The notes under the pieces were generated by a model, which saw only the letters and a list, made by a program, of their open reading frames with translations, was not told the DNA's origin and made no database searches. Below are positions 1 to 9,900 of a stretch of 64,000 bases of DNA, piece after piece. The DNA lies in the NCBI RefSeq assembly GCF_029931775.1, contig NC_079321.1:9640501-9704500 (forward strand). Direction: 5' to 3'. The position numbers and the translations under genes are program-made. The stretch is from Euleptes europaea (lineage: Eukaryota; Chordata; Lepidosauria; Squamata; Sphaerodactylidae). Each line of letters begins with the position of its first letter. Within the stretch, counting starts at the first letter, position 1.

Positions 1-183
1 GCAAGAGATCTCCTGCTATTACAACTAATCTCCAGCCGATAGAGATCAGTTCACCTGGAGAAAATGGCCACTTTGGCAATGGGACACTGTGGCATTGAAG
101 ACCCTCCCCTACCCAAACCCCACCCTCCTCACGCTCCACCCCAAAAACCTCCCTGGAGTGGTGAAGAGGGACCTGGCAACCCT
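1..183 (+). repeat. hAT-type MITE (TAGGGTTGCCA family), left end cut by window
   Basis: This copy of the commonest repeat here lacks its first ~40 bases because the window starts inside it. Full copies run from tagggttgcca to tggcaaccct, so the ends are inverted repeats, and several are flanked by 8-bp duplications, the hAT hallmark. It lies in intron 1 of gene A. Confidence 0.75.
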
Positions 184-360
184 AATTATAGCTAATCTCC
201 ATACTACAAAAATCAGTTCTCTCTGGGGAAAATGGCTGCTTTGAAGGGTGACTCTATGGAATTATACTCTGCTCAGGTGCCTTCCCTCCCCAAACAACCC
301 CCTCTCCAGGTTCCACCCCCAAATCTCCAGGAATTTCCCAAACAGGTCTTGGCAACCCTA
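184..360 (+). repeat. Older copy of the TAGGGTTGCCA MITE
   Basis: It is diverged and starts directly after the previous copy, ending at ggcaacccta. Order and internal landmarks match the family: a gga-actctatgg block, a ccctcccc block and a gctcc-accc block. Confidence 0.6.
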
Positions 361-571
361 CCTAGAAGCCCTGTTGGGTGTAATAATGATGTGACTGGCC
401 ACAAAAGTCAGGGTCTTCTCTGAGGTACTATCACAATTTTGGAACTATCTCTCTACCATCTCCGCTTGGCACTTTGTCAAATGTCAGGTGCCAGTTTTAA
501 ACATCTCTGTTCACCCAGGTATTTTGTGTTGCCATGAACTGTCTTTTTCACTTTTTAAAATTGTATTTCAG

Positions 572-3500
572 TTATCCAAGCGGTATGGTCCTGTCTTCAG
601 CTTTCAACTGGGATTCCAGAAAGTAGTCGTTCTGACGGGCCACGAGATGGTAACAGAGGCTTTGGTGAACCAGGCAGATGCCTTTGCAGAGAGGCCTGCT
701 GTCCCAATCTTTGAAGAAATTGCAGAAGGCTATGGTGAGGAATTTCCTTTCAAATAGTAGGTCCTCTTGTTTGCTTAAGTAACACCATAGCATGTCTTCA
801 TTCTGGGTTCCCTCCAATGTGGAAGACCTCCTAGGTTTTGCAAATACAACCACAAGGGTCATGCCACCTCTTGAAACCAACCCTTTGCTTCCATTTAGGG
901 GTTGTCTTTTCTCATGGTGAGAACTGGAAGGTGATGAGGCGGTTTACGTTAACCACGTTGCGTGACTACGGAATGGGGAAGAGGACCATAGAGGAAAAGA
1001 TTGTTGAAGAATGCCATTTCCTAATACAGAAATTTGAATCTTACCAAAGTAGGTTGGTGTTGTCTTTTGTGCTCTAAGAGGATATCTACAAACCACAATA
1101 TGGGTGGATTTTTGAAATCATTTTGTAATCATACCCTTTCCCCAAGGAATTGTTGTTTGAGGGCACTGGCATTTGTTACATATTGACTTCTAACAGTATA
1201 ATTCCCAGAATTCCCTGGAGAGACAGAGTTAACATTAAACCTGTTTAAGCCTATAGTATGTAGGGGCTGTGGCACATGCAGATGATCCCAGGTTCAATCC
1301 CTGGCCCTCCCATTAAATAGACTGGAAAATAGGTGGTATGAAAGATCTCTGCCTGAGACCGTGGAGAGCCACTGGCAATCTGAGTAGATTGTCCTGATCC
1401 TGATAGATGGATGGTCTATTTCAATATTAAAAAACTGTATATGTATGTCCAGCAAGAGTTCTTATAACATTCCACTCCTTATTAGCATTGCTTAGTCAAA
1501 ACAACCCCAAATATGACATCAATTTCTACATAGTACATAGCATGAGCAATGGGAATCCATTGTGTACCCTCCTTTTTTAGATAGTTGCACATATCTCAAA
1601 GTTTATTTGAGTCCCAGGATAGCTGGTTCTTCCAGTTTTAGGTAGGTTATTGGCTGCGCATTTTGAAATTGACTGGCCCTGTGACAATCACAAAAACCAC
1701 CTCTCCATCTGGTTGCACAATGGACGGATTGGCTAGTCCATGAGACGATGACAAAGGCATTCCCTCCCCTAGTTCACCCTGAGCAAAGTTTCAAGTTTAA
1801 AAATATTAAATGAAATGTCTTAAAAGAAGCATTCAGAATGAGTATTTAAATTGATGGACATGCCAGCCACTTGTTTGGAAAGAGGATTTTAACAAGTCAA
1901 ACGCCTGCCCAAAACATGGGAAGCACGAAAATCCAAGTTAGAGTCCAAGCTATGAGAATGTGTCAGGAGAAGAAGAAGGACTGGTTGAAGCAGAACTAGC
2001 CACGAATCAACGAAAAGCTGTCCTGCGCCTTGAAATTGGTATTGTTATCTTCTCCTTAATCCAAGCAATATTGAGGCTCTTTCCAAAGAAAATGTGTTTG
2101 TTTTTGCACAGGAAAACCATTTGAGACCACTGTAATCATGAATGCTGCTGTTGCCAATATTATAGTGTCCATATTACTTGGCAAGCGATTTGAATATGAA
2201 GATCCCACTTTTCTAAGACTACTGAACTTGGTCAATGAAAATGTCCGGCTTGTTGGAAGTCCCTCAGTCACGGTAATCTAACCATTCAAAATTGCTTAAA
2301 TTGTAATTTGGAATGTTGCTACATATAGTGCAGGCAAGGCTATGTGATTCTGCCTTGAATTTGATGGTTCACCAGACAAAACCTCAAAAAAGTCTGATTG
2401 CCAGTAAAGAATTTGTTGTTTTGCAAAACTAATTAAAATTTTGGGAAATCATACATGGTACCGGCCTCTCAGTACTATTCCACTTCATCACTGAAGTAGA
2501 GGAGAGAAGAAGTTGGTTATTTATATGCCGACTTTCTCTACCACTTAAGGAAGAATCAAACCGGCTGACAATCTCCTTCCCTTCCCCTTCCCACAACAGA
2601 CACCCTGTGAGGTAGGAGTGGGGAAACAAATCCAGTTCCCCAGATTAGCCTCTGCCGCTCATGTGGAGGAGTGGGGAATCAAACCTGGTTCTTCGGATCA
2701 GAGTCCACCACTCCAAACCACTGCTCCTAACTACACCACACTGGAGGTTTTATGGGGGATTCTTGGTAGCTTGTTAATTTGTAAGGCCCCATGGGGTCTC
2801 AAGCTAGAGACTAGGGCAGGGAAATGGTGGATCACTCACAATGATGATGTGACCTCATTTCTGGGTCAAACCCAGACCACTCTTATTTGGCAGAAACTGT
2901 ATGATTTTACCATAGAATTTCAGCTGAATCCTGGAACAGAGTGATGTCACTTCCTGGTTTTGTCTGCAGAAATGACATTTTACTATTTACCATTGGCAAT
3001 TTTTGCATTATTTCCCCCTCACATGGCCTACCAAGTGGCAGTGGGAGTTGGGGGATGCAGGCAGAAGGTGTCCTGCTAAAGTGGGAGAACTGGCAATCCT
3101 AGCTCGGGCCCATAACCTGGAGTCAGCAGCTTTGAGCCTTGATATGTACAGCCCAAACAATTGTTAGCCCAATCTCCCCACCTTAAGGTGACCAGCTGAG
3201 GAAGCCCACCTTGGTTGGAGGGATCCAATGCAAGTTGCTGACTGAAGGGTCCAGTAAGATCTGTGGGACCCCCAGCCCTGGCTGTGCAAAAGACTGATTG
3301 GCTAGAGTACGAGACAATTACAAGGGAATTCCCTCCCCAGCTCACCCCGAGCAATGTTTCAAGTGTTAAAAAAAGTGAAGCTCCTTCAATGAAATGTTCA
3401 AATTAGTATTTAAATTGATGGATAAGGCTGCCAACCTCCAGGTAGTAGTCAAAAATGGCTACAAGTGCTATACAGGAGTTTTGGCGAATCAAAATAAGAG

Positions 3501-6500
3501 CACCAGCAAAAGTACACCCAATAAGGTAACTACAATGCAAATTGCTGTTTAGAAAAATATATTGAGAATGAATTCTCACTAACACAACCTCAGTTGAGCA
3601 GATAGAACAAATATTTTTTACAGATGGTCTAAAATAGACCCAATATAGAGTCGCAAAAGCGATACAAGTAAGTGGAAATAGGCACAATTGCTCAGTTCAG
3701 TTCAATTCCATACGCATAAAATGCAATTTCTAACAATTAGGCAATGGTGATCGGACGTTGTGCATTGGAAATCCGGTATAATTCCATTTCATATGAAACT
3801 TTTTCAAGCTTTCAGTCCTTCCTGTTTGTACGGCCGTCCGTACAAACAGGGAAGGCACACTCCTTCATAAACTGAATGAATAGTGCACGGAAGGACTGAA
3901 AGCTTGAAAAAGTTTCATATGAAATGGAATTATATTAGATTTCCATTGCACCGGATTTCCGGTCACTGTTGCCTAATTGTTAGAAATTGCATTTTATGTG
4001 TATGGACTTGAACTGAACTGAGCAATTGTGCCTATTTCCACTTACTTGTATCACTTTTGCGACTCTATATTGGGTCTATTTTAGACCATCTGTAAAAAAA
4101 TATTTGTTCTATCTGTTCAACTGAGGTTGTGTTAGTGAGAATTCATTCTCAATATATTTTTCTAAACAGCAATTTGCATTGTAGTTACCTTATTGGGTGT
4201 ACTTTTGCTGGTGCTCTTATTTTGATTCGCCAAACCTCCAGGTAGTAGCTGGTAGGGCTGTTGATTCAGTAAAAACCAAACTGAAAAAATACCGAATAAA
4301 TGCCATTTTGGTAAATTTCTGGTTTGTTTTTACTGAATCAGAAAAACCAGGTGGTTGGCAAAGCCGAATTTGCCATTCCCAAAAATTCGGCTTTATCATG
4401 AGTGTCTTTCCACGGCTCCTGCAGGGGCATTTTTGCAGATAGAGGTCCCAGATTTTCAGGGTAGCTAGAAGGGACTCTCCCTGAAAGAACCTCCATGTTT
4501 GGCAAAGATTGGGTCAGGGGGTCCGAAGTTATGGGGTCTGGAAGGGGTTGCCCCATCCTCCTCCATTAAAACCAATACAAATGGTTTTGAATGCATTCCT
4601 ATGGAGAAAGGGGGCTTCTTGCAAGGAGAGTCTCTTCAAGCTACCCTGGAAATTTGGGACCTCTGCCAGCAAAAATGCCCCCCCAGGAGCTTTGCACAAA
4701 AAATTCCCATTGCTCCTGGGGGGCATTTTTGCAGGTAGAGGTCCAAAATTTTCAGGGTAGCAGGAAGGGACCCTCCTTGCAAGAACCCCCATGTTTGGTG
4801 AAGATTGGGTCAGGGGGTCTGGAGTTATGGGGTCTGGAATGGGTTCCCCCATCCTTCTCCATTGAAATGCATTGGCGAAGTGGCTGCGTTCAGAATCTTT
4901 AGTGTGATCTTAGCAATGTATCTTTGCAAAGTTGGCCCCTTGCCTCCAGAGAGATACAATGTATCTACAATGTATCTACATTGTATCTCTATACAACTCT
5001 ATGAAGGCAAGGGGTGAACTTTGCAAAGATACATTGCTAAGATCACACTAAAGATTCTGAACGCAGCCACTTTGCCAATGCATTTCAATGGAAGAGAATG
5101 GGGGCGAATATGGGATCTTTCTGGGTCAATTTTCTGACAAAAGGAGCAAAGATATTTTAATTAAAGGCACTTTAAGATCTGCCTAGAATGCATTAAGAAG
5201 GTCTTGGGGCTTTCTTAATCTTTTCCTTTCTCATACGTTATTCTTTTAGCTGTACAACATGTTTCCTGCTCTGGGCTTTCTCTTCGGTGCTCGCAAAACT
5301 GTCCTTGACAACAGGGATGAATTGTTTGCCTTCATCCAGGCCACCTTCATAAAACACCTCAAAGTACTGGATGAGAATGACCAGAGGAGCTTTATTGACA
5401 CATTTCTAATTCGACAGCAAGAGGTAAGAACCTCTTTAAACATGCCAAGTAACTACAGGTGAACTTTTCACATCTATGTTTTAAAAATGAATTTGAGTGG
5501 GAAGGGAATACTCAGAATGGAGTTCAGTTGTAGAAGAGATTTTCAGTAGTTTGTAACCCTGTGGTCTGCAGAGAGTGGCTGCCTTGGGTGTCTACACTGA
5601 ACTGATGTAGCCCCAAAATAAGCTAGAAAGTTGTATGTATGATATTTATCTACACATTCTAAGTTTGGGCCTTTGCAGATTAAGCACAGAGGTATGTATC
5701 TGTTATAGTTTTCTTACAACATCATACACATGACTGCCCATATCAAGTCTGTTAGTACTGCCTACCCTCAACTTCCATACCCAGCTGGGCACTCTCCTAT
5801 AGCACCATGTAATATGACAAAACAGCCATTGGTTGAGTATAGAGTTGATAGACATCTATCCACCAATAGGGTGGACTCTATGGCACTATGGCACTGAAGT
5901 CCCTCCCCTCTCCAAACCATGCCCTCCTCAGGCTCCACCCCCAAAATCTCCAGGTATTTCCAAATCCGGACCTGGCAAGCACCTTATACTGAATCAGATC
6001 ATTGGTCCATCATGGTCATTATAATCTATTCACACTGGTAGCAGCTTCCCAGGGTCTCAGGTGGAGGTCTTTCACATCACCTACTATCTCACCCCTTCAA
6101 CTGGAGATGCTGGGGATTGAACCTGGGGCCTTCTGCATGGCAAGCACATGCTCTGTCACTGAGGCATGAGGGTTGTCACTTGAAAAGCTCCAAAAGAAGG
6201 AGCACATTGTGATACTGTAAGAAAATGATGCATACGAACAACATTATGTACGTAAGTACCTTCAAGTCACAACCAATTTATGGCAATCCCAGCAAGGGAT
6301 TAGTATACTGTTTTTGTGTTACATTTTTAATTGCTTTTGGCAGATGTGGTGTGTTTCTTCTGTGAGTATTTCTGAAATACATAACAAAAGCTTCTTTGAA
6401 ATGTTAAGCCTAGGCCTCAGTAATTATGTATATGGTTACCATATACGGTAACTCTTGTTGATGCAGCTCACTTGAAGTTCAAATGTAAAGATAGGAGAGG

Positions 6501-6953
6501 TGAATTACGGGTATAATAATATCTGCATTTTTGAAATTTATTAAATGATGTGACAGTAGATAGAACAACAATTTTTTGTTTAATGCTGGGCAAAGTTTGC
6601 TACAAGTAATCTCAAAATGGCTGTGGCTATAGATTTCAGTTCTATCTGGGTGTTCTTTGAATTTATTCCCACAAAGTCACAGAACTGATTTGGAGTGGTG
6701 GACTCTGATCTGGAGAAGCGGGTTTGATTTCCCACTCTTCCACATGAGCGGCAGAGGCTAATCTGGTGAACTGGATTTGTTTCCCCGCTCCTACACATGA
6801 AGCCAGCTGGTGACCTTGGGCTGGTCACAGAGCTTTCAGAGCTCTCTCAGCCCCACCTACCTCTCAAGGTGTCTGTTGTGGGGAGGGGAAGGGAAGGAGA
6901 TTGTAAGCTGGTTTGATTCTTCCTTAAGTGGTAGAGAAAGTCGGCGTATAAAA

Positions 6954-6992
<39 letters not shown>

Positions 6993-9900
6993 GCTACTAC
7001 TACTACTACTTCTCCTCCTCCTCCTCTTCTTCTTCTCCTTCTCCTTGTTCTCCTTCACTTCCTCCTCCTTCTCCTCCTCCTCCTCCTCCTTCTTCTTCTC
7101 CTCCTTCCCCTCCCAACAACAACAACTTTTGGAAGAAATTTGTTTCCCTTCAGAGACCAAAGTGGTTTAAAGAGCCCCTATGAAAAGAGCCTCACAGCCC
7201 TTTCTACCTCTGTTGATGTTGTAAAATTCTTAGGGCTCTCTTGGTATTTATTTTTTTGATGGTGGTGAAAAGTAGAGAAATATAAATTTGACCAAACAAT
7301 CTGGACCTAGCCTGTCTATAGAGACAGAATAGAGATATTTTAATATGCACACATGTATTTATGGTACTCAGGCTGATCTTTTATTTTAAATCATTTCGTT
7401 CTTCTTATCTCCTAGGAGAAGAACAAGAACAAGATTGATGGATTCTTCCATAATGAAAACCTAAAGGCTGTTGTGGGTAACTTATTTGCTGCCGGTATGG
7501 AGACCACTTCAACTACCTTGCGTTGGGCCCTATTGCTGATGATGAAGTACCCTGAAATTCAGAGTGAGTGCTTCCCATTGGTTGGTTTCTGTTATTCCAG
7601 GATATCTGAATTCCAGTGACACTTAGCAGTAATACAAAGAACTGTTAGGTTGCTGTTGGGTGTTACTTGAATGAGGGAAAACAGGAGGCACCAGTGAGTT
7701 ATTCTTTCTGTTTTACCCCAACTGGTGTGATGTTGAAAGGTAGCAAAATACAAAGAACATGTTGTATAATAGAGACTAATAGAGACTAATACCTCGCTTT
7801 GATGGAAGCCCGCACTTCCATGTGTAATACATGAACTTACTTTGGGACTTTTTTTTGCAAGGATTATTCAGGGTGTCCTGATATGTACTTTAATTATCAT
7901 GTTTTTCACTGTTTTTGTACTTGCTTTGTGCATGCAACTCATTACATTTGATCATTCTGCCCGTGTCCCTGTGGATAGTCTGTTTTGGTCAGCACTGCTG
8001 TGTTTTTTGCTTAGTTGGCATAATTTTGAAAGCAGAATGGATTATGAAATGCTTAAACTCTTCACATTTTCAGCCTCTGGAGCATGCACACCTCCCTCAT
8101 TATGTTTACATTCCATAATGTACTGGTGCATAATGTACTGGTGTACTGGTGCAGTTCGGTGGAAATACAGAGTGAATAGGTAAAGGATGGAAGACTCTCA
8201 ACGCATTGTTTTTATACTTGTAATAACATTTTCTGAGTTGTTTAATCATATCAGTTTGGTGTAGTTGTCTCACTTGCCTTGAAAGCACCTTGCCAGGGTC
8301 CCCATAAGTCAGCTGAATCTTGACGGCACTTTACACACATGCACGTGCGTGCGCACACGCACACACATGAATTAATGATCTCCAAAATTTACACTTTGAC
8401 TTCCTCATAGTACCACGTAATAGACAATTATTTATGTTGGCTTGATTGAATGTCATTCCCTCAGGAAGTATTGGGTCGTTTAAATAAGGTGCCATATTCT
8501 GAGTGAGTGGGTCAATGAGGTTTTGGTCAAATAGATACCCTTCAACATTCTCTATTCAGTTGTGGTCTCTGTCCTGTGGCTATAGATAGATGGATAAAAC
8601 CTTTTATTCAGGTCTCTAGATGTGAATTGGATAATTTGAGGTTTCTTTTAGCAGGGGTAGATTTTAATATTACTTTGGCAGTTGCAAAGCTTTTTCCCCA
8701 ATTGATCCAAGATTTAAAAAATATTACTTTTGGATTGTTTATACAGATGTATATATAAATATATTTTTCTTTTTTAGTCTTAGTGTGACACTGTTCAAAG
8801 CCGAACTGGCTGTATGAGTAGTATCGTAAAAACCTCCTAAATGCCCTATCATTAACATCCATGCTGAGGTCATGCAAACTGAAGGCCGTGGCTTCCTTTT
8901 TTGACTAATCCATTTCTTGTTGGGTCTTCCTCTTTTCTTGCTGCCTTCAACTTTTCCTAGCATGATTGTTTTTTCCAGTAAGTGTTGTGACCAAAGTATG
9001 AGAGTCTCAGTTTAGTCATTTTAGCTCCTTGGGAGAATTCAGGCTTGATTTGATCCAGAACCCCACTTGTTTATTTATTTATTTATTTATTTATTTTGGC
9101 CATCCATGGTACCTATTCCAACACATTTCAAATAAATCAACTTTCTTCCTGAAACTATAATAACCAAACACATAGACCATCTACTTGGGAGTATTTATAA
9201 GTTACTATTGAAATATGATCCAGAAATGGAACAAGTAAAGATAAATATGATCAAATGGATGCAGAATTTTGGAGAAATTATTACAATGGAAAAATGGGAA
9301 CAGCTATGCGCCAAAGATCTAAAGTTTACAGCCAACCAGGAAATTTGAGAAAACTGGTATAAGATGTACTACAGATGGCATTTTACCCCCCCCCCCCAAA
9401 AAATGCTAAAGAAGATGCACAGAACAAATAAAACAAGCCAAGTGGTTTGTTGGAAATGTAATACATATGGCTCTTTCTTTCATGTATGGTGGATTTATCT
9501 GAGGTTACAGTTGTACTGGAGAGCCATTCACCAAGAACTTCAAAAGATATTCCAGCAAAAGTTCCTGTTAGATCCCAAGAACATGTTGCTAGGTATTATA
9601 CCATCAAATATAACCTAGCAACTTCAAGATTTGTTTAAATATGCTACTACAGCTGCCAGAATAGTTTTAGCAAGGAAATGGAAGCAGTCACTTCTTCTGG
9701 ACATAGAAGAATGGAAAGAAAAACTAATGGAGTATGCTATTATGGCAAAAATGACCAACATGATGAACATAAGCAATGGCACAAATTATGAGCAGTTTCA
9801 TGAAAAATGGAAATTATTTTATAAATATGTTGAGGTTTAATGCTAACAAAACCCAAAAATAAACCTATGACAGCGACATTTAACCCTATTTTATAACTAG

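Noticed and set aside
6810-7259. 149-codon frame with poly-Thr and poly-Leu
   Set aside because: It is a SINE plus a trinucleotide microsatellite.
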